NCBI RefSeq assembly: GCF_003857055.1
Contig: NZ_QGSZ01000132.1
Coordinates: forward strand, 1 to 33,708
DNA: 33,708 nucleotides
Direction of reading: 5' to 3'
Origin: Micromonospora inaquosa
Lineage (GTDB): Bacteria; Actinomycetota; Actinomycetes; Mycobacteriales; Micromonosporaceae
Shown here: positions 9,299 through 17,137 of the stretch, one piece after another
Position numbering within the stretch: position 1 is the first letter of the stretch
Layout of the letters: the number at the start of each line of letters is the position of its first letter
Notes under the pieces: generated by a model
What the model saw: only the letters and a program-made list of their open reading frames with translations
What the model was told of the DNA's origin: nothing
Databases searched by the model: none
Translations under genes and position numbers: made by a program

Positions 9299-10345
9299 TC
9301 AAGCAGATCTTGCGTAAGAGAGGCGTGCGGAACTCGGTGCGACAGCGGTGGAGCCGCGCACCACCAGCTCCGGGCGGAACAGGTACTCCGAGTGCGGGGC
9401 GCCGTGCCCGTTGATCTCGTCCACCAGGGCGCGGACGGCGGCCACCGCCATCGCGGTGACCGGCTGCCGCATGGTGGTCAGCGGCGGGTCGGTGAAGGCC
9501 ATGAGTGGTGAGTCGTCATAACCCACCACGGAGAGACCGTCGGGCACGTTGAGGCCGCGTTGGCGGGCGGCCCGGATCGCGCCGAGCGCCATCAGGTCGG
9601 AGCCGCAGACCACGCCGGTGACGCCGCGGTCCAGCAGTCGGCCGGCCGCTGCCTCGCCACCCTCCACTCCGAACAGTGACAGCTCGGCCAGCGGGCCCAG
9701 GTCGGCTTCGGCGACGCCGGCCAGCCGGGTCATCGCGGAGCGCCAGCCGGCGACCTTGCGCTGCACCGGGACGAACCGGTCCGGGCCGGTGATCAGGCCG
9801 ATCCGCCGGTGCCCGAGTGCGACGAGGTGGGCGACGGCAAGCTCGGCCGCCTCCCGGTCGTCGCAGGAGACGAAGGGCGCGCCGATGTCGGGCACGTACC
9901 CGTTGATCATCACGATCGGCAGTGGCCGGGCGAGCAGCGCCCGGTAGCGGTCGTGGTTGGCCGCGGTGTCGGCGTGCAGCCCGGAAACGAAGACGATCCC
10001 GGAGACCTGCCGGTCCAGCAGCATCTCCACGTACTCGTCCTCGGTCACGCCGCCGGCGGTCTGGGTGCAGAGCACCGGGGTGAAACCGCTCTGCGCCAGG
10101 GTGGACTCGATGACCTGGGCGAAGGCGGGGAAGATCGGGTTGTCCAGCTCCGGCACCACCAGGCCGACCAGCCCGGCGCTGCGCTTACGCAGCCGGGCCG
10201 GGCGCTCGTACCCGAGCACGTCGAGGGCGGTGAGGACGGCCTGCCGGGTCTCCGCGGCCACGCCGGGGCGGTCGTTGAGCACCCGCGACACCGTGGCCTC
10301 GCTGACTTCGGCCTGCTGGGCGATGTCGGACAGTCGAGCGCGCAT
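9299..10345 (-). CDS. LacI-family transcription regulator of alpha-glucoside use
   Basis: A 348-aa LacI/GalR-type repressor: N-terminal helix-turn-helix (residues 4-23, LSDIAQQAEVSEATVSRVLN), hinge helix, then a periplasmic-binding-protein-like sensor domain (VGLVVPELDNPIFPAFAQVI through VVGYDDSPLMAFTDPPLTT). Lying directly upstream of a GH13 gene and divergent from maltose-transporter remnants, it fits the MalR/AglR group that senses maltodextrin-like sugars. The region between it and the remnants carries several GCAAG/CTTGC sites, which probably are its operators, so it should also control itself. Family sure; the effector is inferred. Confidence 0.92.
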   Translation of the reverse strand: MRARLSDIAQQAEVSEATVSRVLNDRPGVAAETRQAVLTALDVLGYERPARLRKRSAGLVGLVVPELDNPIFPAFAQVIESTLAQSGFTPVLCTQTAGGVTEDEYVEMLLDRQVSGIVFVSGLHADTAANHDRYRALLARPLPIVMINGYVPDIGAPFVSCDDREAAELAVAHLVALGHRRIGLITGPDRFVPVQRKVAGWRSAMTRLAGVAEADLGPLAELSLFGVEGGEAAAGRLLDRGVTGVVCGSDLMALGAIRAARQRGLNVPDGLSVVGYDDSPLMAFTDPPLTTMRQPVTAMAVAAVRALVDEINGHGAPHSEYLFRPELVVRGSTAVAPSSARLSYARSA

Positions 10346-10365
10346 GGCGGCACTTTAGCCCACCG

Positions 10366-10474
10366 GCAAGTTCTTGCGGGGTGCTCTGCAAGCCCTTCCA
10401 TAATCTGCAACGTCTTGCCAACACCCCCGCAACTTGCGAGAGCAGCGGCGCAGCGCCCATGCGTCGCTTGCAAG
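10366..10474. promoter_or_regulatory. Cluster of LacI-type TTGC/GCAA operator sites
   Basis: Between the lacI start and the malE remnant there are at least five related sites in about 110 bases: GCAAG-TT-CTTGC (10366-10377), CTGCAAG (10386-10392), GCAA-CGT-CTTGC (10407-10418), GCAACTTGC (10429-10437) and the palindrome CTTGCAAG (10467-10474). Dyads built from TTGCAA/CTTGC are typical operators of the maltose/alpha-glucoside LacI regulators of actinobacteria. They would serve the lacI-GH13 unit and, formerly, the divergent transporter operon. Confidence 0.65.
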
Positions 10475-10504
10475 AACTTCCAGAGATTCCCACTGGCCGG
10501 CCGC

Positions 10505-10822
10505 CCCCGGGGCGCTCGCCGCCTCGGGCTGCGGTGGCGACAGCGGCAAGCCGGCCGCGAAGGACACCCCCAAGGCCTGGTGCGGAACGGCGCCATCCCG
10601 GTGCAGCTCGCCGCCGAACAGAAGCCCGGTGCAGCTCGCCGCCGAACAGAAGAGCGCCTTCAACGCGACCGGGCGTGGGCAAGCCGGAGTCCATTGAGGC
10701 GTCCAAGAAGATCGGCGCGCTAGAAGAAAATGGCGCGGGTGTGCTCAGGCACTCCACCGTGGACACCAACTCGATCGCCACGCTCACCGGCAAGAAGTGC
10801 GCGTACCAGGTCTCCGGGCCGT
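10505..10822 (+). pseudogene. malE: malE remnant (sugar-binding lipoprotein fragments)
   Basis: Pieces of a maltose-type ABC solute-binding lipoprotein lie here in three frames. First comes a lipobox end, ALAASGC followed by GGDSGKPAAKDTPKA (about 10510-10575), with no start codon or hydrophobic signal core ahead of it. Then an interior piece reads LVRNGAIPVQLAAEQK (about 10577-10624). A third, near 10675-10830, reads GKPESIEASKKIGALEENG and later TGKKCAYQVSGPWA, the usual SBP segment, followed by a stop. An exact 28-bp tandem duplication (10597-10624 and 10625-10652) shifts the frame and a second shift lies near 10670. The whole remnant is a few hundred bases against about 1.2 kb for an intact gene. 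It is not functional as read. Confidence 0.72.
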
Positions 10823-10823
10823 G

Positions 10824-10913
10824 GGCCTGACCGCGATCCCGACGGTGCTGGTCTTCCAGATCCTCCAGCGGTACATCGTCTCCGGGCTGACCTCGGGAGC
10901 AGTCAAGGGTTGA
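10824..10913 (+). pseudogene. malG: 3' end of malG-type sugar permease
   Basis: Right where the malE remnant ends, another frame opens: LTAIPTVLVFQILQRYIV, then SGLTSGAVKG and a TGA at 10911-10913. This is the highly characteristic C-terminus of carbohydrate ABC permeases of the MalG type (final helix, then QRYIVSGL-T-GAVKG). Nothing of the other 240 or so residues, nor of a malF, is present. The join of SGPWA (MalE) to LTAIPTV (MalG) around 10820-10828 looks like a deletion endpoint. Confidence 0.75.
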
Positions 10914-11080
10914 GACCGGGGGCGGTCGATCTCCCGTGGAGCGCGGTAGGGTGCTCCGGCACCGCGCCGACGTTGCTCAGCGAGAGCGGGCGAGCGAACG
11001 TGTGGCGCGTTTGCTTCACTGGCCGCTGGTGGTCTGCCGCCCTTCATCCGCCGTCCGGTGCTGTTCCCGGGGAGACTCTC

Positions 11081-11803
11081 GTGCAACTGTCGATCTTGAT
11101 GCCGGTCTACAACGAAGCGGAACGCGTCGCGGAGGCCCTGAAGCAGGCCTTCGCCGTGCAGTACCCGTGCGAGATCGAGATCGTGGTGGTCGACGACGGC
11201 AGTACGGACGAGACCGCTGAGATCCTCGGTCGGATGGATGACGAGCGGCTGCGGGTCGTGACGCACCGGCGCAACGCGGGCAAGGGCGCGGCGATCAAGA
11301 CGGCCGTGGACAGCGCCCGGGGCGAGTACATGGTGATCCTGGACGCCGACCTGGAGTACGACCCACAGGACATTCCGAAGCTGTTGGCACCGGTGTTGGA
11401 GGGGCACGCGACAGTTGTCTACGGCAACCGGACCTTCGGCAGCCACAGCGCCTACAGCTTCTGGTACGTGGTCGGGAACCGAGGGGTCACCACGGCGGCG
11501 AACGTTCTTTTCAATTCCTACATCGGCGATGTGGAGACGTGCTTCAAACTGATGCCGGTGGAGCTCTATCGGTCGCTGAACATCCGGTCCCGTGGGTTCG
11601 GCATGGAGGCCGAGGTGACCGGCAAACTGCTGCGGCGGCAGATCCGCCCCTACGACGTGCCGATCACCTACCGGGCGCGGGGCCGTGCCGAGGGCAAGAA
11701 GATCACCTGGCGGGACGGGATCGAGGCGTTGTGGATCCTGGGCCGGGAACGGGCCCGGCGTCGTCCCGGCGGCATCCCCGCGAAGACGCTCGCTGACCGA
11801 TGA
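11081..11803 (+). CDS. GT2 glycosyltransferase, polyprenyl-phosphate mannose synthase-like
   Basis: A family 2 glycosyltransferase of 240 aa with a GT-A fold: SILMPVYNEAERVAEAL at the N-terminus, EIVVVDDGSTDETAEIL, and a metal-binding DxD-type DADLEYDP near residue 87. It resembles Dpm1-type enzymes that move a sugar from a nucleotide donor to a polyprenyl phosphate, and ends without membrane helices. The C-terminal RGRAEGKKITWRDGIEAL is typical of that group. GTG at 11081 follows GGGGAGA (11069-11075) at a good spacing. Its stop overlaps the next start as ATGA, and a GT-C-like gene follows, so it probably makes the lipid-linked sugar used by that enzyme. The 167 bases before it show no gene. 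Confidence 0.85.
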   Translation: MQLSILMPVYNEAERVAEALKQAFAVQYPCEIEIVVVDDGSTDETAEILGRMDDERLRVVTHRRNAGKGAAIKTAVDSARGEYMVILDADLEYDPQDIPKLLAPVLEGHATVVYGNRTFGSHSAYSFWYVVGNRGVTTAANVLFNSYIGDVETCFKLMPVELYRSLNIRSRGFGMEAEVTGKLLRRQIRPYDVPITYRARGRAEGKKITWRDGIEALWILGRERARRRPGGIPAKTLADR

Positions 11804-12210
11804 CGATCACCAAGCGCCGGAACCCGACCACGATCGCCCGAGTCGTGGTGGCACTCGTCGGGGTGGGCTGCCTACTGCTGACCGTTCAGGGCGCGGTGCA
11901 GGCCACCGGCCGTGGCGTCGCCCTGATGAGTGACCGGGAACACGACCTCCCCGCGCTCCAGCACCAGGTGGACCTGGAGACGCTGTGGCAGCAGTTGGTC
12001 GAGCAGGTGCCCCCGGGTAGTCGGATCTCGCTCGTCCAGGCCCGGGCCAACAAGGACCTGTGGCAACAGCGGTTGAGTGAGCTTGCCGTGCTGCACGGAT
12101 GTGTGGTCGTCCAGGCGGGGCCGCGGGACTACTCGGTGGGCGTCGCCGCGGTGCAGCGGAAGCGGCCGACCAGCCCGGGCGTCCGGCTGGTCGTACGGAA
12201 GGTCCTCTGA
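11800..12210 (+). CDS. Small single-pass membrane protein, unknown
   Basis: A 136-aa protein that I do not recognise. A basic N-terminus (MTITKRRNPTT) is followed by one hydrophobic segment at residues about 12-33 (IARVVVALVGVGCLLLTVQG) and then about 100 polar residues, probably outside the membrane, with a helical part (LETLWQQLVEQVPPG, KDLWQQRLSELAVL) and a beta-looking end (YSVGVAAVQR, GVRLVVRKVL). It starts in ATGA overlap with the GT2 gene and ends four bases before the GT-C-like gene, so it is translated as one unit with both and is a likely partner of the membrane glycosyltransferase. Confidence 0.75.
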   Translation: MTITKRRNPTTIARVVVALVGVGCLLLTVQGAVQATGRGVALMSDREHDLPALQHQVDLETLWQQLVEQVPPGSRISLVQARANKDLWQQRLSELAVLHGCVVVQAGPRDYSVGVAAVQRKRPTSPGVRLVVRKVL

Positions 12211-12214
12211 CGAC

Positions 12215-13585
12215 ATGGATCTCACCCCGATTCTCGCCGTACCCGCCCTCCTCGTCGCCGGTTTCCCACTGGCTTTCGCGATCCTGCGCAGTCCCTTCCT
12301 CGCAGTGCTCTTCGCGCCCCTGATGGCGGCGCTGTTGAGTACGGTCGCGGTGGTTCTGATGCTGGTCGTTGGTGGTCCGTTGCTGCTCTGGATCGCCCTG
12401 GTGCTGGCCACCGGGGCGGCCGGCGCCTGGTGGCTGCTGCGCCGTCCCGGCGAGTCGGCGCCGTACGGCGGGTGGTCGCACGCGCTGCTGATCGCGCTGC
12501 CGCTGCTTCCGCCGTGCCTCATGATCTTCGAACCGGCCGTTCAGTGGGACGCGCACTCCATTTGGTGGCTGCACGCCGGCTACTTCGCCAACGGGAGCGA
12601 GTACGCGCGGGCGGCGATCGGCAGCCCTGCCTTCGTCTTCTCGCACACCGACTATCCGCCGCTCGCCTCCGCGCCCCTCGCGGCCGTGTGGAGCGTCGTC
12701 GAGCCGGACTTCCGTACCGCCCAGCTCGTCGGCGCGGTGGTCACCGCGTCGGCGGTCGCGATGCTGGTGTACCTGGTGCGGTGGGCGCTGGGTCGGGTGT
12801 CCGCGCGGGTGGCCTGGGCGCTGGCCATCGCCGTGGGCCTGGCGACCTGGTCGAACGTCCCGTACGCGGTGACCGGCGGGCTCGCCGACGCGCTCTGGTC
12901 CGTGTCCTTCGCCGGCGCGGCGGTGGCCCTGCTGCTCGGTGCGGATCCGCTGCGCCGACCCGTGTTGCCGCTGTTGCTGCTGACCGTTGCCGCGCTCAGT
13001 AAGAACGAGGGGCTGATCGCCGTCGCGGGTCTGACCGTGCTGGTCACCGTGCGGGCCGGCGCCGACCTGCGGCGAGCGGCGCTGGTGTGGCTGCCGGTGC
13101 TGGCCGGGGGCGCCTGGGCGGTGCTGGCCCGCCTGCTGGATGCCCAGTCGGACATCACCAACGGCACCTCGGGCGGCCGGAGCGGAGCGGTGGTGGAACG
13201 GCTCCAGTTCACGACCGCTGCGTTGTGGGACGTGGTGGGTCCGGTGCTGCTGGGCGCTGCGGTGGTGGCGCTGCTCGGCACCCTGTTCCTGTCCGGGCGA
13301 CGCCGTGCCGCCGGGCTGGCGGCGGATGGCTGGGTGTGGGCGGCCATCGGCTACTACCTGGTTGTTCTGGTCGGGACGTACCTGACCGGCCCGAACGAGA
13401 TCCAATGGTGGTTGGCGACCTCGGTGCAACGGGTGACGCTGCCGGTGATGCTCCTGGCCGCGGTGAGTCTTGCCGGATGGGTCGCCGTCGCATCCTGCGG
13501 TGACAGCCGAGCGGAGTCGCAACCGGTGCTCGACCAACCGTGCGAGCCGGCAATGTCGGGTTCCGCCCCGACAGCGACCGGTTGA
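12215..13585 (+). CDS. Polytopic GT-C-like glycosyltransferase
   Basis: A 456-aa integral membrane protein with about 10-12 hydrophobic segments, starting with PILAVPALLVAGFPLAFAIL. After the third or fourth helix the loop reads VQWDAHSIWWLHAGYFA and then SHTDYPPLASAPLAAVW: an acidic residue in the first outer loop followed by a YPPL motif is what GT-C enzymes of the ArnT/PMT/GT83 type show. These use polyprenyl-phosphate sugars as donors on the outer face of the membrane. The C-terminal 35 residues are polar. With the coupled GT2 gene upstream this makes a donor-synthesis plus transfer pair. The acceptor (glycan, lipid or protein) is unknown. ATG at 12215 lies four bases after the preceding stop. 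Confidence 0.78.
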   Translation: MDLTPILAVPALLVAGFPLAFAILRSPFLAVLFAPLMAALLSTVAVVLMLVVGGPLLLWIALVLATGAAGAWWLLRRPGESAPYGGWSHALLIALPLLPPCLMIFEPAVQWDAHSIWWLHAGYFANGSEYARAAIGSPAFVFSHTDYPPLASAPLAAVWSVVEPDFRTAQLVGAVVTASAVAMLVYLVRWALGRVSARVAWALAIAVGLATWSNVPYAVTGGLADALWSVSFAGAAVALLLGADPLRRPVLPLLLLTVAALSKNEGLIAVAGLTVLVTVRAGADLRRAALVWLPVLAGGAWAVLARLLDAQSDITNGTSGGRSGAVVERLQFTTAALWDVVGPVLLGAAVVALLGTLFLSGRRRAAGLAADGWVWAAIGYYLVVLVGTYLTGPNEIQWWLATSVQRVTLPVMLLAAVSLAGWVAVASCGDSRAESQPVLDQPCEPAMSGSAPTATG

Positions 13586-13620
13586 TCGGCTGATCCGCGC
13601 CCGTCGGCGGTTCCCACTAC

Positions 13621-13626
13621 TACAAT
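13621..13626 (+). promoter_or_regulatory. -10 hexamer TACAAT
   Basis: TACAAT matches the housekeeping sigma-factor -10 and lies 20 bases ahead of the ATG at 13646, with a ribosome-binding AGGGGAG between. No convincing -35 is seen. It suggests that the small membrane protein gene has its own promoter after the glycosyltransferase trio. Confidence 0.45.
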
Positions 13627-13645
13627 GCGTCGTTCATAGGGGAGT

Positions 13646-13996
13646 ATGGCGACCGTGGAAGCTCTCAGACTCATCCTCCTCTACGTCCATCTGATCGGGT
13701 TCGCCCTCCTGCTCGGCGGCTCGATCGCCCAGTACGTCAGTGGTCGGCTGCGGATCAACCAGGCCATGCTCTGGGGTTCGGTGATCCAACTGCTGACCGG
13801 GCTGGGCCTGTCCGCGCCCCTGCGCGACGGCGATGAGCCGGCACCAGCGAAACTTGTGACGAAGTTGGTGATCGCGCTACTGATCTTCGTCATGGTCTTC
13901 TTCTCCCGGAAGCGGGACGTGGTCAACCGCGGTCATTTCCTCGCGATCGTCGGCCTGACCCTGGTCAACGCGGCAGTCGCGGTCTTTTGGCGGTAA
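13646..13996 (+). CDS. Small four-helix membrane protein, unknown
   Basis: A 116-aa integral membrane protein with four hydrophobic segments (LILLYVHLIGFALLLGGSIA; AMLWGSVIQLLTGLGLSAPL; LVTKLVIALLIFVMVFFSRK; FLAIVGLTLVNAAVAVFW). The His in the first helix (LYVHLIGF) and the pattern of helix lengths recall small haem- or quinone-type membrane proteins, but no family can be named with certainty. AGGGGAG stands a few bases before the ATG at 13646. It precedes the nucleoside-uptake genes in the same direction but has about 260 bases between it and them, so co-function is not established. Confidence 0.75.
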   Translation: MATVEALRLILLYVHLIGFALLLGGSIAQYVSGRLRINQAMLWGSVIQLLTGLGLSAPLRDGDEPAPAKLVTKLVIALLIFVMVFFSRKRDVVNRGHFLAIVGLTLVNAAVAVFWR

Positions 13997-14088
13997 CGTC
14001 CGGGGAGGGGAACCGCCTCCAAAAACGGACGTTGAGGACGCCTCGGCGCTCGATTATCAGCACGAAGAGTGACCTGCCCCACCCAAGG

Positions 14089-14127
14089 GTTACACCCGGG
14101 TAACAGGCGCTCAACAGTCGTGCACGA
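14089..14127. promoter_or_regulatory. Paired palindromes before the BMP lipoprotein gene
   Basis: Two dyads lie in the 259-base gap before the lipoprotein gene: GTTAC-ACCCGG-GTAAC (14089-14104) and the perfect palindrome TCGTGCACGA (14118-14127). They sit about 130-165 bases upstream of the start codon, where a nucleoside-responsive repressor could bind. No regulator is identified. Nothing else recognisable is in the gap. Confidence 0.3.
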
Positions 14128-14255
14128 TTGTCGGCCGGTGGGTGGACGCGGGCGTACGCTCCCGTCCGTAACGTGGGACAGCCGGCGGCACACCCGCAGG
14201 TCGGCTGATGGGCTGCCACCGCACAAGGCGCGGTGAGCAATGGGAAGGAGACGTC

Positions 14256-15341
14256 TTGCGCTCGGTGCGTGGGATGCGGATCGCTTCGATCTTCGCGGTG
14301 GGTGGGCTCGCGCTCACCGCCGCCGCTTGTGGCGAGGCCCCCAAGGATGACAACAACGCCGGCGGTGGCGCCAAGAAGTTCAGCGCCTGCATGGTGACCG
14401 ATGTCGGTGGCATCGACGACAAGTCGTTCAACGCCTCGGCCTGGAAGGGCCTGCAGGAGGCCAAGGCCGCCAACGACAACATTGACATCAAGTACGTCGC
14501 GTCCAAGGCGGAGGCTGACTACGAGCCGAACCTGACGCAGTTCGTCAACCAGAAGTGCGACTTCATCCTGGCGGTCGGTGGCCTGATGGGCGACGCCACG
14601 AAGAAGATCGCGGCGGCGAACCCGAACCAGGAGTTCGGCATCGTCGACGCCAACCCGGCGTTGGACAACATCTACCCGATGCAGTTCGACACCGCCCAGG
14701 CCGCGTTCCAGGCCGGCTACCTGGCCGCCGGGATGAGCAAGTCCGGCATTGTGGGCACCTACGGTGCGGTGCCGATCCCGCCGGTGACCATCTTCATGGA
14801 CGGCTTCGTCGACGGCGTGGCGTACTACAACACCACCAAGGGCAAGACCGTCAAGGCGCTGGGTTGGAACAAGGAGACCCAGAAGGGCTCCTTCTCCAAC
14901 GCCTTCGACAAGCAGGACGAGGGCAAGAAGGTCTCCGACGCGCTGGTCGCCCAGGGCGCGGACATCATCATGCCGGTCGCCGGCGGCTCCGGCCTCGGCA
15001 CCACCGCTGCGGCCAAGGCCTCGGGCGGCAAGTACAACACCATCTGGGTGGACGTCGACGGCTGCGAGAGCACCCCGGACTGCTCCGTGATCATCACCAC
15101 CGTCGTCAAGAACATCCCGGAGGCCGTCAAGGAGGCCGTGGTCAAGGCCGCTGCCGGCGACAAGCTGCCGGCCAAGCCGGGCTTCGTCGGCACCCTGGCC
15201 AACAACGGTGTCTCGCTCGCCCCGTACCACGATTTCGAGAGCAAGGTCCCGGCTGAGCTGAAGACCGAGCTGGACAAGATCAAGGCGGACATCGCCGCTG
15301 GCACCATCACCGTCACCTCGAAGGCCCAGCCGACCAAGTGA
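14256..15341 (+). CDS. BMP-family nucleoside-binding lipoprotein
   Basis: Substrate-binding lipoprotein of the basic membrane protein (BmpA/Med/PnrA) family, 361 aa, which captures nucleosides outside the membrane for the ABC transporter encoded next. A signal peptide (MRIASIFAVGGLALTAAAC) ends in lipobox TAAAC, so the mature protein is anchored through that Cys. The BMP domain starts at FSACMVTDVGGIDDKSFN, a family hallmark, and continues through ILAVGGLMGDATKKIA and AAFQAGYLAAGMSKSG. The TTG at 14256 was chosen because GGGAAGGAG (14242-14250) lies five bases before it; ATG at 14274 would still keep the signal peptide. A long hairpin separates it from the ATPase gene. Confidence 0.93.
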   Translation: MRSVRGMRIASIFAVGGLALTAAACGEAPKDDNNAGGGAKKFSACMVTDVGGIDDKSFNASAWKGLQEAKAANDNIDIKYVASKAEADYEPNLTQFVNQKCDFILAVGGLMGDATKKIAAANPNQEFGIVDANPALDNIYPMQFDTAQAAFQAGYLAAGMSKSGIVGTYGAVPIPPVTIFMDGFVDGVAYYNTTKGKTVKALGWNKETQKGSFSNAFDKQDEGKKVSDALVAQGADIIMPVAGGSGLGTTAAAKASGGKYNTIWVDVDGCESTPDCSVIITTVVKNIPEAVKEAVVKAAAGDKLPAKPGFVGTLANNGVSLAPYHDFESKVPAELKTELDKIKADIAAGTITVTSKAQPTK

Positions 15342-15398
15342 CAACCGGCCGGTCCCTCCGGTGAGATCATCGGGAGGTCGGCGGGGGACAGGTACGAC

Positions 15399-15451
15399 CG
15401 ATCGGCCGCTCTGGCTCTGCGGGTGCCCCGCGGGGTGGGAGCGGCCGATCG
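15399..15451 (+). terminator. 13-bp hairpin between lipoprotein and ATPase genes
   Basis: Arms CGATCGGCCGCTC (15399-15411) and GAGCGGCCGATCG (15439-15451) are exactly complementary and enclose a further palindrome, CCCCGCGGGG. It has no T-run. Its place just after the binding-protein gene suggests a partial terminator or mRNA stabiliser that lets the lipoprotein be made in excess over the rest of the transporter. Confidence 0.5.
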
Positions 15452-15529
15452 CGCACCAACGCAACCGGACCGTCCGGCCGGGTTGACGGCAGCTAGGCTG
15501 CACCATCGCTCGCACTCCAGGAGGTTGCG

Positions 15530-17137
15530 CTGAGACTCGAACTGCGCGGCATCACCAAGCGGTTCGGTGATCTGGTCGCCAACGACCACATCGACCTGAC
15601 GGTGGAGCCTGGAGAGATTCACGCCCTGCTCGGCGAGAACGGCGCGGGCAAGTCGACCCTGATGAACGTGCTCTACGGGCTCTACCAGCCCGACGAGGGC
15701 GAGATCCTGGTCGACGGCAAGCCGCTGAAGCTGAAGGGCCCGTCCGACGCGATCGGCGCCGGGATCGGCATGGTGCACCAGCACTTCATGCTGGTGCCGG
15801 TCTTCACCGTCACCGAAAACATCATGCTCGGCGCCGAGCAGGTCCGCGGCGGCATCGCCGGCTTCCTGGACCGGCGTCGCGCCCGGCGCGAGGTCACCGA
15901 GGTGTCCGAGCGTTACAACCTGCGGGTCGACCCGGACGCGGTGATCGAGGATCTGCCGGTCGGCATCCAGCAACGGGTCGAGATCGTCAAGGCGCTCACC
16001 CGCGACGTTGACCTGCTCATCCTGGACGAGCCGACCGCGGTGCTCACCCCCCAGGAGACCGAGGAACTGCTGACGGTCATGCGGGCGCTCAAGGCGGCCG
16101 GCAAGTCGATCGTCTTCATCACCCACAAGCTCGGCGAGGTCAAGGCCATCGCCGACCGGATCACTGTCATCCGGCGCGGGAAGACCGTGGGCACCGCCTC
16201 GCCGGAGGCCAGCCGGGACGAGCTGGCCGCGTTGATGGTCGGCCGCAACGTCCGGCTCACCGTGGACAAGACCCCTGCCACGCCGGGCGAACCGGTGCTG
16301 GAGGTGGCCGGGCTGGTCGTCGACGACGACCGGCAGATCCGCGCGGTCGACGGGGTGGACCTGACCGTGCGCGCGGGCGAGGTGCTCGGCGTGGCCGGCG
16401 TACAGGGCAACGGTCAGACCGAGCTGATCGAGGCGATCATGGGCCTGCGCCCGGTGCTCGCCGGCACGGTCAGCCTGGCCGGCGACCGGATCAACGGCTG
16501 GAAGCCGAAGAAGGTGCTCCGGGCAGGCGTCGGCTACGTGCCCGAGGACCGCAGCGTGGACGGCCTGGTCAAGGAGTTCAGCGTCGCGGAGAACCTGGTT
16601 CTGGACATCTACGACCGGCCGCCGTTCGGCGCCGGGCTCGCGTTGAAGCCGGACGTGATCGCGGCCTCGGCGAAGGAGCGGATCGAGCAGTTCGACGTCC
16701 GTACCTCATCGGCCGACGCGGCGGTGGGCACCCTCTCCGGCGGCAACCAGCAGAAGGTGATCGTGGCCCGGGAGCTGTCCCGGCCGCTGAAGCTCCTCAT
16801 CGCCGCCCAGCCGACCCGTGGCGTCGACGTCGGGTCGATCGAGTTCATCCACAGCCAGATCGTTCACGAGCGGGACGTCGGCACCGCCGTCATGGTGGTC
16901 TCCAGCGAACTCGACGAGGTGATCGGGTTGGCCGACCGGATCGCGGTGATGTACCGCGGTCGGATCATCGGCATCGTCGGCCCGGACACCCCCCGTGAGG
17001 AGATCGGCCTGCTGATGGCCGGCATCAGCCCGGACGCGGCCCACGAGAGCAACACGGACGCCGTACCCGGCGACGGGCCGGCCACCGACGGGAGCCCGGC
17101 GCGCGACGCAGGCTCCGCGAACAAGGACGAGGCATGA
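15530..17137 (+). CDS. Nucleoside ABC transporter ATPase, two ABC domains, CTG start
   Basis: A tandem ATPase of 535 aa (RbsA/NupO/YufO type) powering nucleoside import with the two permeases that follow. Domain 1 has Walker [10 protein letters not shown], a signature-like [15 protein letters not shown] and Walker B LLILDEPT. Domain 2 has the [20 protein letters not shown] signature and [12 protein letters not shown] in place of Walker B, with Gln for the catalytic Glu, as is usual in this BMP-linked group. An in-frame TAG at 15494-15496 and the lack of any ATG, GTG or TTG before residue 25 leave CTG at 15530, which follows AGGAGG (15519-15524) by five bases. The first GTG, at 15602, would cut off the first strands of domain 1. 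The stop forms an ATGA with the repeat that follows. Confidence 0.9.
   Translation: MRLELRGITKRFGDLVANDHIDLTVEPGEIHALLGENGAGKSTLMNVLYGLYQPDEGEILVDGKPLKLKGPSDAIGAGIGMVHQHFMLVPVFTVTENIMLGAEQVRGGIAGFLDRRRARREVTEVSERYNLRVDPDAVIEDLPVGIQQRVEIVKALTRDVDLLILDEPTAVLTPQETEELLTVMRALKAAGKSIVFITHKLGEVKAIADRITVIRRGKTVGTASPEASRDELAALMVGRNVRLTVDKTPATPGEPVLEVAGLVVDDDRQIRAVDGVDLTVRAGEVLGVAGVQGNGQTELIEAIMGLRPVLAGTVSLAGDRINGWKPKKVLRAGVGYVPEDRSVDGLVKEFSVAENLVLDIYDRPPFGAGLALKPDVIAASAKERIEQFDVRTSSADAAVGTLSGGNQQKVIVARELSRPLKLLIAAQPTRGVDVGSIEFIHSQIVHERDVGTAVMVVSSELDEVIGLADRIAVMYRGRIIGIVGPDTPREEIGLLMAGISPDAAHESNTDAVPGDGPATDGSPARDAGSANKDEA

Noticed and set aside
10730..11080. An in-frame upstream extension of the GT2 gene beginning near 10730
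   Set aside because: The extension runs through the malE/malG remnants in a wrong frame and the GT-A fold begins right after GTG 11081, which has its own ribosome-binding site.
11807..13537. A 576-codon minus-strand frame opposite the GT-C-like gene
   Set aside because: Rich in Arg, Gly, His and Gln only, and the plus strand shows coherent membrane helices.
13965..15515. A 516-codon minus-strand frame opposite the BMP lipoprotein
   Set aside because: It has no recognisable motifs and the plus strand encodes a certain BMP protein with ribosome-binding site and lipobox. The open frame follows from third-position G/C bias.
15602..17137. GTG at 15602 as the ATPase start
   Set aside because: It would remove the first strands before Walker A and has no ribosome-binding site at proper distance, whereas CTG at 15530 has both.
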